A stretch of DNA of 64,000 bases from Arthrobotrys musiformis (taxonomy: Eukaryota; Ascomycota; Orbiliomycetes; Orbiliales; Orbiliaceae). Within the stretch, counting starts at the first letter, position 1; every line of letters starts with the position of its first letter. The stretch is taken from assembly GCA_036971715.1 (NCBI GenBank), contig JAVHJL010000005.1:2108001-2172000 (forward strand), in the 5' to 3' direction. Positions 1 to 11,613 of this stretch are shown here, in pieces. Under the pieces are notes generated by a model. The model did no database searches. It saw nothing but the letters and a program-made list of their open reading frames with translations, and was not told where the DNA came from. The translations under genes and the position numbers were made by a program.

Positions 1-1515
1 AGCATGAAGACGAAGATGATACGTACTCGTTTTTCGGATCGGTCTTGATGCCCATGTGGGCCAAAGGATTACGTTGTGCGTTCAATATATCAAACAGTTC
101 ATCCTCTCGGCTCCGTCCGATGGAAGGAGTAGTTGTCGTTGTTGGTAGAGGACTATAAGGTGGTGGTGGCGCACTACCGTATGATTGTGACGTATAGCTA
201 GGCTCGTTAAGATAGTTGTATTGCTTAGAAGAGGGAGTAGGCTCAGGTGCAGGTATCGATACAGGCTCTCTATATGTAGAAGCGCCGGAGTATCCTCCGT
301 ACGGTGCTTGCTTGGGATACGGGTCGGAAGGAGTCGGTCGGGGAGGTGCATAAGGGTCGGCTACAGCAGCAGAACCTGAATTGCCTTCGAAGACATTCCT
401 TAGAGAACCGACGTTACGGCCGTTTGAAGGCAAATCGCTCGGTCGGGATGGCTGATTTGATGGAGCTGGCCTGCGCGACGACGGCTGCTGCGACGGCTGG
501 CTTGGAGGTTGCTATATATTATCACATCCCATTGTCAACACCAGGACCCAACAGTACAGACTACATCTACTTGAAAACAACCAATACGAAGGCGACGTAT
601 ATCACAAATGATATAAACTACTTTAAAAATAAAACTTTCAGGGAATATACTAACCTCGAACTCCTTTTGGACCTTCTGCAGACTTTCCTTTGTAGTCTTG
701 GCTACTTCCTCCCACTTCTTCCCTATACTACCCCAAAAGGACATGTTGACTGCTTCTTGGTATGACGGAGGAGGGGCACCGTCGAATTCCGTTGGCAGCG
801 ATGAGATAATGTCGACTTCTAAGAGATGTCGTGCGTCCGATGCAAGAGCGTCTACGTTGGCTGCAGACTCAAACCTGCCCCTTTTGATGGAGCTGGTGCG
901 GCAGGACCAACCAGTCCGCCCACCACCCGCCGACGGCGCCGAAAAGGATGCTGCCACGAATTCACTGATCCGCTGTGCGTGCAGAACCGACGAATGATGT
1001 GATGTTGGGGTCGGATAGGTGTGGATATCACTCAATGCAATGCACTCGGTCATGTAAGGTCGAGGGCAGGGCTGAGGGTACTGGTGGTGATGATGATGAT
1101 GTGGAAAAGGTTGGCTGGGACGGTTCGTATGGACCTCACCTAATAGTATTATTGGCAACGGAACTGACAATGGCAAACCAGACAGGACGCTAGCCGGAGC
1201 GAGGATGGGCAAGAACCGGTCAGGAAAATTCAAATTCAGGGCCTGGCCGTCGTCAGCAGCCAAATCCTGGTAAGACGGTGGTAGCACCGACACTGCAGCC
1301 GCAGCAGTGGCCAAAGCAGCAGCATGAACAGGAGCATAAGCAAGGACACCATCTACACCGACAGTACCACCATGGCAGTCGTCGACCGCCAAAGTGGCCG
1401 ATATCTTTGCAGGGTTGTATGATAGCGCAGGTACCTGGTCGGTAACAAGTTTGCACTTGTCTCTGACAGTCTCACCCCAGTTCCACACGTGAGGATAGTG
1501 GCAAGTTGGCTCCAT
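1..1515 (-). CDS. PPxY-motif protein, partial at left edge of window
   Basis: The frame reads on the minus strand and is still open at base 1, so the C-terminus lies outside the window. Exon a ends at 655 with donor GTTAGT. Exon b starts at 511 after an acceptor ending ATATATAG, in phase 0. The segment from the ATG at 742-744 is well supported (Kozak-like CAACATGTC, then FWGSIGKKWEEVAKTTKESL, a short amphipathic helix). The frame is also open upstream to an ATG at 1515 and a little beyond. About 270 stop-free codons are unlikely by chance, so the longer start is used, with doubt. There are three PPxY motifs (PPSYQD, PPSYQE and, downstream, PPPYSP) in a Pro/Ser/Gln-rich, disordered-looking chain. 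PPxY motifs are known ligands of WW domains such as those of Rsp5/Nedd4 ubiquitin ligases. A trafficking or ubiquitin-adaptor role is inference. The family is not recognised. Confidence 0.5.
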
Positions 1516-1881
1516 CCAAGCTAACCCTCTGCGAGAATAGTTCAAGGAACAAAATCCCACAAAAGAATGTTTCGAACACCTTCGATAAATGGTGTGCGCT
1601 TGGGTCGGGTTGGTTTCTGGCGAGTCTTTCGGCCCGGCTACAGCCTATCTTGTCTCCCCGTGTTCAATCTTAGGTATCTTCCTCCCTTTTGGTAAGGCGA
1701 GAATGAGCTGTCTTTTCTTGCCCTTGCGCTTGCCCTGCAAATACCTATCAATCGATGACTTGCCGATGAAGAAGAAAAATTCCTTTTCTCTTCCCGCGGT
1801 CTCGATCGAAGAACTTCCTTGTCTGTCTGCAGATGGTCCAGCCAAATTGAGTAAAGAACTGTGATTCAACTTGCATACACC

Positions 1882-1926
1882 GAGGAACTTGAGGAACTTG
1901 AGGAACTTGAGGAACTTGAGGAACTT
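1882..1926. repeat. Tandem 9-bp repeat GAGGAACTT, five copies
   Basis: Five perfect, uninterrupted head-to-tail copies of GAGGAACTT are seen directly. The unit is a multiple of three. On the plus strand it would encode repeated Leu-Glu-Glu and on the minus strand repeated Phe-Leu-Lys, but neither frame belongs to a supportable gene, so it is called a minisatellite. Confidence 0.9.
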
Positions 1927-3240
1927 GTCATCCACTTCCCACGAAGAAACCCCTCCAAATTCCCCCTCTATAGCTCGATCAGGAACTGGCTCGAGCTTCG
2001 GTCTGGAATGGAAGATGGTAACCCGCCTCTGGCCGCTGTAGATACAGTCCGCCGTCTAGGGGTTTGTATATGGAGATACCAAATTGGATTCTGCAAGATA
2101 CGTTACGCCTAGCAGAGCCTGGTATAGCGCGCCACCCACGAAGCAGTTCAATTGCCAATCGTTGTGGATATATTACCCTCGACGAATAGCAGAAACCGCT
2201 CACGCAAAAGTAATGCGCGAATGGGATATACAACGAACTACGACGATACGAATTAGGGAACTTGTTTTTTTTTTCTCTTCAGAAAAAAAAAAGTTCCTGG
2301 AAGGGTATCACGCTTATAGTTCAAGCAAGGCAAGATACGCCGAGGAAGAACCCCCAAAATACTCGGAAATCGAAATCTTTGATATCAATCTCTTCACAGT
2401 TTGTGTGTGCTTTCTATTCAGCGAACTTTTCTCTCCTTGTCGATGTGATAGCGGCTTTGGTAACTGCAGCAGCAATTATCAAGTAGAATCCTTGAGCTGG
2501 GTGTTCGAGACGATGGGCTCGAAAAGAGGAACACGAGAGATAGCAAACAGGTACTCGGCGGCTATGAGCGAGGAAGTTTTTTTTTTTTTCTCCGAAGCCG
2601 CTCACCAGAGTTTGATATCCTCAAAAAAATAAAATAAAAAACAACCCAAACGAAAGAGAAAAGGAATGATTATGAAAAATGATAAATTTTGAAATGAAAT
2701 GACGATAAGAGAACAAAAACTAGATGTAAAGAAGAATCTCTAAAAAACTCAAACTCAAGTTTTAAGTGACTCAAGAAAAACAATAGACAGTTTGTTATCC
2801 GTTCCTTTCATCCAGAGGATCCCTTCTCAAGTACTACTACTAGTCCTCCGTTTGTTTAGCACTCGGTACTTGTACATCTTTCGAACCTCGAAAATTTTTT
2901 TCCCTCGACTCTCATTCGAGCTGGTCCCATAGTAGTGCAGCTTAAAAAAGCAACTGGGGAATGGATTGCTTGAATGGTCGTCCCCCTTGACAGGAAAGGT
3001 GCGACTGTTCTGAGTTGTCCGGCTTGGCTTGCAGGATCGTTGATCCAATTCCATCGAATTCGGGCAGTCAGTGTGGGGCCTTTGTGGAGCACTATCCCAA
3101 GCGATTGGGCGGTCATCCGAAGAATGGCATGTTGGGGGTTGAAAATGGGGCGACATGGTCACTACTTCTTAAAAATGGAATGTCGAGAAAAAAAGATGAG
3201 CTCTCATAGAGCAGGTGGTAGTTGGAGGACTTCACCGAGG

Positions 3241-3272
3241 CAGCAGTAGCTCGTAGCAGCAGCAGCAGCAGC
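3241..3272. repeat. AGC/CAG trinucleotide repeat
   Basis: Two CAG units, a short interruption, then six uninterrupted AGC units (3255-3272). It lies in non-coding sequence as far as can be seen. A looser CAG/GAAGCA-rich patch follows near 3450-3480. Confidence 0.8.
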
Positions 3273-4170
3273 TCTGATTTGGCACGGTGAAACATTTAGG
3301 AAGATACCGTCGAGCTAAAAGCTTATATCGACCATGATCAGGTTTGCGATAACCCGATAGACAGCTCACCAACTGGCTAGCAGCATCTAGAAATAAATCC
3401 ACAGCTTGAACCCAGAAAAACTCTGATAGCGATAACAAATGTCTTGAGCAGAGGCAGCAGAAGCAACAGAAGCACAAGCAGATCTAATTTCTGGGTTATA
3501 ACCACGGTGTCAACAGTGTATGTGTATACATGTATCACCTCGGGTGATTGCGACAAACTGGCATATATATGCAATGACATTCTGCGGGAGATGGCAGCTC
3601 TTCGTGCTGCTTGACGCAGTGTATACGAGCGATGGCAGCTCAGGATCCTAGGACTCGACAGGTTTGATGGGGCGACCATGCAGGCTGCTGCGCAGCGAGA
3701 AGTCATCTCGAGAGCGCAGCTGCAGGCAGGATATCTCCTGAGCATGAAAAGCTCTAAAGATGGATGGAAGTACCGGTACAAAGGCTGCAAGTTATATGCA
3801 GTTCGGAAACGTCTACAAACGAAGCCGCAAACACTGTCAAATTTTTGTGTTGAACTTTGTGGAACGTTGAGGTCAATCCAACACGACGGCCATGGTGGGA
3901 TCGCTAGTCGATCGTCTGAATCAATATCTCTCGGAATTCAATTGTCCCAAATTTTTGGATTGTGACACTATATACAAATCATTAGTACATAACGTCTTGC
4001 ATCCTGGGACAACAAGGTATATCGGATTCAGAAAATGATATCGATCGAGCTATACAGTCAATAAATAGCATGGTGATGAAGGACCAGCAGGCCTGGCGCT
4101 GAAATCAAGGCGAGATGAGAGGCCGGAGCCCTGAGAAATAGGTGCTTCCCTCCTCTTGATGATGCCATCG

Positions 4171-5685
4171 TTAGGCGTCATAAAAGAACATTGCTCGCTC
4201 CTGCTCGGACATCCCGTAGTCTCCAGGGCGGGGTCCTATGAGGAGGGGAACCCCATCAACAGTAATCGAGTCAAGCTAGAAAAAAAGGTGCATAATTGCG
4301 AGTTAGCTGATATCTATATCTCAACAATATGAAAAAATTTGACCAAAAAGGACTTTTAGCAGTGATAGTATTAGATACGTACCAGGCGGGTGTTGAAGCA
4401 GTATCTGTCTTTGATATCATGAACATCGGGAGGTGGGCAGATGAATCGCCAACATAGGTTCCTATAATCTTTGGTCTCGGTTTCCAAGTCAAAGAGTCTT
4501 AGATGTGAATTAGCCTTTAATTCGATACATGTAATATTTTGACAGGAAATCCTTACACCGCCTGACCTTTGTATGGACAGAAAAACGCTTTCCCGTTCTT
4601 ACGAGGATCTCGCGCGGCTAATTTTTGACCCGATGGTAGCTTGACCTTGAAGATATCTCGCATAAAGTAGAATCGAGGCGGATACCCTTTCTGTGTCAGG
4701 ACGACGGTTTGGTCCGATTTAAAATTTTCAGTCCCAATCCGGAATTCAACAAGGCGAGAACATTGATTCAGGCTCACAGCTTTGTAAGGGTCTTTGGGAT
4801 AGCCCACGATCACGTTTTCATGTTCCCGCCATTCATCTGTATCGGGATTCGAGTCAGTGTCAATATTTCCAATAGCGTATGTGTGTATGAATTACAGTCA
4901 TGAAAAAAGGGACATTGGATTTTCGACTTACCGACAGATTTGAATGGTATGCGGATGTAGCCTTTGAGGCGGCCATCAACAATTAAGATAGCATCGCAAA
5001 TGTACTGTCTATCGACGAGTACAGCCCAATCGGCTTGAACATGATCTGCTAGATCATGCATGATCAAGAGCCTAACGAGATCCATATTTCTTTTGCTGTT
5101 CCCACATCTCTTGATACGAGCCCCTTCTTTCGCCCGGTCGAAGATGCATGACCTTGGGACGTAAAGAGCTGGGAAAAAGGAATTTTCCCAGACAAAAACG
5201 GCTCGGTCGGTGTCGAGAAGAATTTCCCCGCGAAGCCAGGCACGAATACGCTTCTCACAGATCTCGTAGTGACCGATCCGGGGAAAGTCGGACTTGTAGG
5301 TTCCGATCTTCTCTAAGTAGTCGCTGGAATCCACTGGATCTGTGACAACTACACGTGGTATCGTTCTGGTCTCATCCTTTGGCTTCTCGGTCCCATCCTT
5401 TGGCTTCTCGGCCCCATCCTTTGGCTTCTCGATCCCATCCTTTGGCTTCTCGGTCCCATCCTCTGGTTTCTCGGTCCCATCCTCTGGCTTCTCGGTCCCA
5501 TCCTCTGGCTTCTCAGTCCCATCCTCTGGCTTCTCAGTCCCATCCTTTGACTTTTCGGTCTCATTCTGTGGCTGCCCAGTACCATCCTGTGGGGTTTCTA
5601 TCGCAGCGACGGGGTCCTGAGCACTTTGGATCTCGGGCGTCTCAGTAGCCCCAAACACAATCGCCTCGCTTGAAATGGCATCCAT
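4171..5685 (-). CDS. Tandem DUF427 protein with heptapeptide-repeat N-terminus
   Basis: Four exons join in frame: 5685-4932, 4836-4557, 4497-4383 and 4275-4171, giving 417 residues. Donors are GTAAGT, GTAAGG and GTACGT. Residues about 45-105 are a seven-residue repeat (consensus TEKPEDG or TEKPKDG, about eight to nine units, 21 bp each), highly charged and probably disordered. Two DUF427 (PF04248) modules follow. The first has the pattern RAWLRGEILLDTDRAVFVWE plus a YVPR-type motif. The second starts near YPKDPYKAV and ends with CPYKGQA. DUF427 is a small beta-rich fold of unknown biochemical function, often in pairs in fungi. No signal peptide or membrane segment is visible, so it is probably intracellular. 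The last exon gives a short tail ending MFFYDA. Family assignment is confident; no reaction is claimed. Confidence 0.85.
5379..5566 (-). repeat. In-frame 21-bp tandem repeat within the DUF427 gene
   Basis: About nine 21-bp units encode variants of TEKPEDG or TEKPKDG. Neighbouring units differ by one or two bases (Glu versus Lys, Thr versus Ile or Ala), as expected from repeated slippage or unequal crossover under a maintained frame. Boundaries are approximate. Confidence 0.8.
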
Positions 5686-8080
5686 TGCTCTATCAGGGTG
5701 TTCGGTCGTTCAATTCGCTTCGGTTCGATGGGGTCTAGTCTCGCGGGCAAACTGAAGTTGAGAGGTTGGTGATGTGAGGTGTAGAGGGTCTAAACCGATG
5801 CCGTTCTCTTTCCTTGAAGCCTAAACAACAACATACGTCGTAGCAAGGCTTTCGCACGTACAATTAATTCCTCTGGGTCCTTGGTTACGAGACTGGCTCT
5901 AGTATTGGGGCATCAAAGGCACCGGATCAACCCGCGCTGGTTTGTGGTTGGGGCGTGGTCACGACGTCACGCTGTCCAGATTGAAGACCGTCTGGGACGT
6001 ATGAAACTACCTCGAAAGCCATTTGGCGCGACCCTGGCCTAGGCATAGGTAGGTATCTCCTAACTACCAAATAGGTAGTCATATGTACCTCTGGGCCAAT
6101 TCAATGAATCTAGATATCCTTAGCCTAGCTAGCAATTAAACAATGTGATGATGAGGTTTAAGCGAATGATCTAGAGTGTTGGGAGTGTTGTATAATGTTG
6201 CCAAGGCTTTTAGCTTATTTGAGCCTCTGAAATCCTTTTTGATCAGTGTGGCCGATCAATATAATATATGTTCCATCCTGCAGGCCTGGCACCTGGCCTT
6301 GGTATATACTAGTATACTTGGTACCTAAATTGACCATACGAAGGTCTTCGCTTTCGATCTGTCAATGTATAAAACCAAGGATAGAATCGGCTTGTGGTAG
6401 TTCCGAGCGTGACGGACGGACGGCAGCGGATTTTACAGAGCCAAGTTCTGCTTCCTCAGATGGCTGTAACCGAGCCCCAAGAGCGTTTGATCAAGGGCCG
6501 TAGTTCCACTTCAGCGCCTCATATTATGCATTATTCAGCTTTGTGCGCTGTGGATTGGTTACGCTGCGTAATATCCAGTCGTGGCTGGACTAAACCATAC
6601 AGGCATCAATTCACCCAGTGATGCGGAATCATGAGCCTGGTTCATGAGTTCAATGCTTCCGTCTAGCCAGAGGCAGTGACGTTAATCAGAGTGGTTGGTC
6701 CTGAAGGATTCAGTCCGGGCCAATGGCTTCAGAGCTCCAAGCGAGATCGATCCGAACCTAACTTGATCTGATACAGAACGGCTCGAAGAGGCATGGACCG
6801 TGCCGGAATGCCTTCCGTTCTGGTGAAGTCAAAAAGGATGTTCCTTGTTTTCCACCCATGCCCTCCTCTTGATATCCTCCTCTCGATCTCATCTTAGATT
6901 ACCGAAAATCCCTTCCCGCTCCCGATTTTAAATTTCCGTCGCGAGCTCGAATGTCTTTCTTGCAAAAGGCGATGTGCGATCCACGCTACAGATGGGCTCA
7001 TGGTCGCAGACGGCCAGACATTCACGAGGTGTAAAACGGTGCTTCCGCTGCATCGACGGTATATATCATTCCTTGAGGCTGATAAGAAACAGGAGCGTTA
7101 TTGGCGTTATGGTCGGGGTACGGATCGTCTAACGTTCCACTGGAATGTGACGTTATCCAGTCCTGCAGCTGCGCAGTGTGTTCTGAAGAATCCCGAGGTT
7201 TGAGGCTAACCTAGCGGGAGGAGGAGTAAAGCTCACACCATCTTGACGAAAAAATCGAGTAATAACCTTGCCAGAAACCCTAGTCGGCCATGAAAATCCC
7301 GAGTCCATAATTGCCTAGACCTTTGGGCACGGGCGCGATTTCATGCATGAAGGTAGTTCCCACGCTGGTGGAGTTGACGGCAAAATGTCTCTGTGCAGCT
7401 GCACGCCTGCAGAAAGTACTGGTAGTGGCACACCATGATTGACATCTCCACTTTTCTTCAATCGAGCTCCCTTGAAGAGTTTCCGCCTGTCTCGAAAGAA
7501 CCCGTCCGTCTATGCTCGATTTGTAAAAATAACGAAGCGCATTGTCGAAATATAATTCACACCACCATGGAGTCCGAAAAAACTATTCGTCAGAAAATCA
7601 ATTGAGGTGACCCACTTTTCTTGAGCGGATGCAAGGATCGTCTGCAAGATACACTTGGACCAAGGAATGAAGCTTGTGCAAGTCGCGCGAGGTGGAATAC
7701 GTCTCGTCTATACCTATTCGAGGTTGGCGCGTCTGCCGATTGTTCCACTGTGAAGTGAGGAGAATGATAGACCCGAGAACTTCATATAAAGACATATTCT
7801 CCTTTGCGTAGGTGCTGTGCGGCATGTTGTTCCAAAGCTATTCTTTTTACACACATTCGATCGATTTGCATTCCCTATTGCCACATAGCCAAGCAGCACA
7901 GCATTTATACATCGCGGGACATCTAGGCAGGGGAGTTTTACCAGGGCTTTAAAGATCTCAAAGACCTGCCCGATTTTTTCGCAATCGCATTCGAACCCCG
8001 AAGTTTTTTTTTTCAGGTAGTACTTTGCGATACGCCCACACGCACTATTTGCACTTTTGCGAATTTGATAAAAAGGCAAG
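5686..8080. other. Intergenic, no gene seen
   Basis: This is the shared upstream region of two divergent genes, the DUF427 gene (-) and the DUF2235 hydrolase (+). It holds only short unrelated open frames. A T run sits at about 8005-8014. Nothing else is recognised. Confidence 0.5.
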
Positions 8081-10166
8081 ATGTCGACCGAAAGCCAACC
8101 AGGAATTTGGTCCAACGACCCAGAAGCATATCCAACTCCATCTAGAGAACCAGCAGTAGGGAAAGACTCTCCACCAATGTCGCCAGGAAACGGAACCGCT
8201 TTACCACCAATTCCAGAGACTCGACAGGCGCCGCCACGGCCCCAAGTCAACACTAATGTTAGCAATGGAACGGAGTGGAACGAGAAGAACGGCGACATTG
8301 ATAGTCCGCCAGGGCCGGGCCGCATGCGAAAAACGTCGACTATCATGTCCGCCATGACAAAAGATAGTTTCGACCTCGAACTCGACCCCCTACCTTACAA
8401 AGACGCTGGTATCACAGAAATACAGGTTAGACCCAAGAAATTGGTTCTATTCTTCGATGGTACGGGAAACAAGTTCCAGGGAAACATGTCGGTAAGCGAC
8501 CCGCGGCGCAATTTCTATTGCATTTGTCTTTCCATTGCAGATTTTGTCTTCAATAGCAAGTATTGAACTTCCAGTGGCTAACTTCAAAACCAGGACACGA
8601 ACATTATTAAAATGTAAGAAACCTTGTGATTTGCACGGGCTCGCTCATGCGTCTTCAGCCCCTCAAAGTTCCCCGGCAAGTTCCGAGCAAAGGATACCGA
8701 CTAACCTTGAAGCGTACATCTAGGTATCAGATGCTCGATAAGCATGACCCCCAGGTCTACCTATATTATCAACGTTAGTTCCTAAACCCCTTGCATTTAA
8801 ATTATGCAAATTACCCTTTTGGAGAAAACTCAATGGCCTAACATATGTGGTAATTTTTCAGCCGGTATTGGAACATACGTCGCTGGCGAACACGACTTTG
8901 CGCCAGGTCCGTTTTCAAAGTTCAAGCGCTTCGTCGACCAATCGATCGATCAGGCCGTCGGTACCAGCTTCGACCACCATGTCATCCAGGGTTATCAGTT
9001 TATCATGCGATACTATAGCCCCGGCGATAAAATCTACATTTTCGGTATATACAATCCTATCGCATCTCTGCGTGGGGCCATCCGCTAACCAATTCCAGGC
9101 TTCTCCCGTGGCGCATACACCGCTCGATTCCTGACCCAGATGGTCATGTACGTCGGCCTCCTATCCCGCGGAAACGAAGAAATGGTCCCGTTCGCATACA
9201 AGTCCTTCGCGAAATTCGAACGTCTCAGACGCCTGAAAACCAAAAAATCAAATATTATCCGGAAACACATGACCCATTTCAAGGAAACATTCTGCAGAAC
9301 TGGTGTCAAAGTCCACATCCTCGGTCTTTACGATACGGTCAATTCGGTCGGTAGATTCGAGCTACCGCTTTTGAGAAAAAGTTTCCCGGAATCCCAGCAG
9401 CCGGCTGCAGACCACGTTAGACACGCGGTTGCGATTGACGAGCGACGATTGAAGTTTAAGCCTAGTTTGTTTGCACAGATGCAAGGATGGAGACGAGAAG
9501 ATCACGATGTCAAAGAGGTTTGGTTCCCAGGTAACCATGCAGACATCGGTGGTGGTTGGACACCAGAAGAAGGTGTTCCCATGATTAGTGATATTGCTCT
9601 AGCATGGATGTTAGAGGAAGTTATGGCGATTGAAGACAAATGCGTCGGCAGAACGAGCCCGGACAGGCTCCCGTGGAAAATGGATGAAGTAGAAAAGGTC
9701 TTCCACGCGGCTCAGAATCAAGTCGGTGTTGCAACGATCCACGATGCTCTTAAATTTAATGGAGGATGGTCGCACGTCGGTGTTCTAAGTTGGTGGGTTC
9801 TCGGTAAGTCCACACTAGCCTACGCCCTATCGACTTGCAAGGCGGGAAGCATGCTAACCACGTAAACGAACAGAGGTTCTTCCCCTATTCACCCGTTTGG
9901 AACTCGAATTCGGCCGCTGGGTCCCACGCCATTGGCCCCCAAATCTAGGGTTCACACGAGACATTCCTGACGACGCGGTATTCCACGAGAGTGTGCACAG
10001 GCGGCAGCGCGCTGGCTGTGGATATCTCCCGATAAATGATGGATACATGCCCTGCAAGAAAGCAGTTCCAGAAACAGAGCACGAGCATTGCAAGCACTGT
10101 GATCACCGCAGGCGGAGCATTGAGCTCGGCCACAAGGGACACCATCATGGGCATTTCCATCTTTAA
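8081..10166 (+). CDS. DUF2235 / Tle1-like alpha/beta hydrolase
   Basis: Six exons: 8081-8491, 8594-8613, 8724-8773, 8862-9044, 9099-9803 and 9874-10166, giving 553 residues with consistent phases. Exon 2 is only 20 nt, but it is required to carry the chain from NMS to the DTNIIK-type motif of the family. Residues 1-110 are Pro/Ser-rich and probably disordered. The DUF2235 domain (PF09994, relative of the bacterial T6SS phospholipase Tle1) then starts with LVLFFDGTGN. The nucleophile motif is GFSRGAYTAR (Ser224). Likely triad partners are Asp300 in LGLYDTVNS and His368 in GNHADIGGGW. The C-terminus is rich in His, Cys and Lys. There is no signal peptide. The substrate is not evident; lipid hydrolysis is inferred from the Tle1 relationship. 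Family call is firm. Confidence 0.9.
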
Positions 10167-11613
10167 ATTCCACACTGAACATGCGGGGTCTGATTGGATG
10201 TCGGTCAACGGCAATGGACCAGGAATGTATCAGGAATTCCTGGGCTAAAATGTAAGCTTAATTCTGCGAAAAGTCTGTAGTAATATGTCGTCATAGGTAG
10301 TTTGTAATGAGTTGGGTGTATGCATGGCAGCGCAATCTATATTATCATTCCTAAGGAGTCCTCATTAATTCCCATGTAAAATCCCACTAAATCTTACCCT
10401 ATCAGAGCAAGCCGAGATAGCCGAATTCTCATGTCAAAGTCGGATAGGTGTGTTGTTATTGTTGCATTTCTTCCGCATAGTTTTCCGGCGCCAAGGGGAC
10501 TAAAGCATATATGCGCATACCATTGAACTTCGACGATGCAATGTATGATGCAAGGACCTCGTGCCTCAATATGGATATCCGGTGGTCCGGATCTTCTCCT
10601 TACATGAGCTAATTCTGTAGGATCCTAGGAGCTGCAACTGGGGGGAGCCTTGCAATTGAAGTCTTCTGAATCGAATTCTATCAAATTTAAAAGCAACACT
10701 TTTTTCGCCTTGTTGCAAGCTTGACATCTACTCGAGATTTCATGGATTATTCAACGTTACTCGCTCTAGCTAGCAGGGTATATTTTATTTAGCCTTTGAC
10801 CTCGCCATCTAATGCCTAAAAGCCTTCCATACTGCTAAAGGCCCCTGGCCTTCCGTATACCAACGCCCTTCCCGTCCTGTGGTTTTTAAACAAGGGTGGT
10901 ATATGCTTCGAAAAGGCTTAAGGGTGGATGCCGGTTTTAAGAAATTCCGGACGCAGACATCCCTCGCGCATCCCCGACTGTTGGAGTATAGATCCTGTAC
11001 CGTATACCGTAATCCTTGTTCATCGATCCAATATGGGATGGCTTGGGAGCTTAATTATGGGATTTACGTACCAATGTGGATAAAACGGACGCAGTCTCTC
11101 CGCGCATGTTCCTGGTTATGGTTATCGATAGTGCGCAATTGTGTTATCCCGGGTTATAATTAATCCAAAGGAGTTTTCAATGGGGAAAATAATTCCATAT
11201 AATAAGGCTATACAAGTGTTTATAACCATGTCCCTGGAGCTTGGAGCTTCGATATAATAAGTCCGGATGTCCTAGCGATTGATTCGAGTACCCATGAAAC
11301 CACACTGCTTAGCCAGAAAATCTTTATATGCTTGCCCTCGTACGGCTAGTATACAGATGATCGGTAACGGAGCAGTCGTCCCGAAGGACCTTTTGTGAAT
11401 CCGTGGAACAGATTTTACCCTCTCACCAAGCAGACCCTGCAGCTGCGCAGGCCTGGCGATGTTGCTGATTTATAAAAAGGGCGGATTTCTCCAGGTGGTC
11501 TGAGCTTCTGCCCGTCCAGCTGTTCCCCAGGTTATATCACTAGGCTCTCCTAGCTATATCTCGAACCTGCCAATTCACGTAGAGATTTTATTGCAGAATA
11601 TTGAACTTCCACG
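10167..11613. other. Intergenic, upstream region of the esterase gene
   Basis: No gene is supportable. The only site noted is a TATA-like box near 11471 preceding the CE2-like esterase. The rest is unassigned, moderately AT-rich sequence. Confidence 0.5.
11471..11478 (+). promoter_or_regulatory. TATA-like box of the CE2-like esterase gene
   Basis: TATAAAAA lies 143 bp before the ATG at 11614 and is followed by a C/T-rich stretch, the usual layout of a fungal inducible promoter. Called by position and consensus only. Confidence 0.5.

Larger units (their letters stand above)
1516..4170. other. Intergenic region with simple repeats
   Basis: No gene is supportable here. The stretch is rich in homopolymer runs (T and A tracts near 2262-2292 and 2577-2590) and holds a 9-bp tandem repeat and an AGC repeat, listed separately. 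Short open frames exist on both strands but none has splice logic or a recognisable product. Confidence 0.5.
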
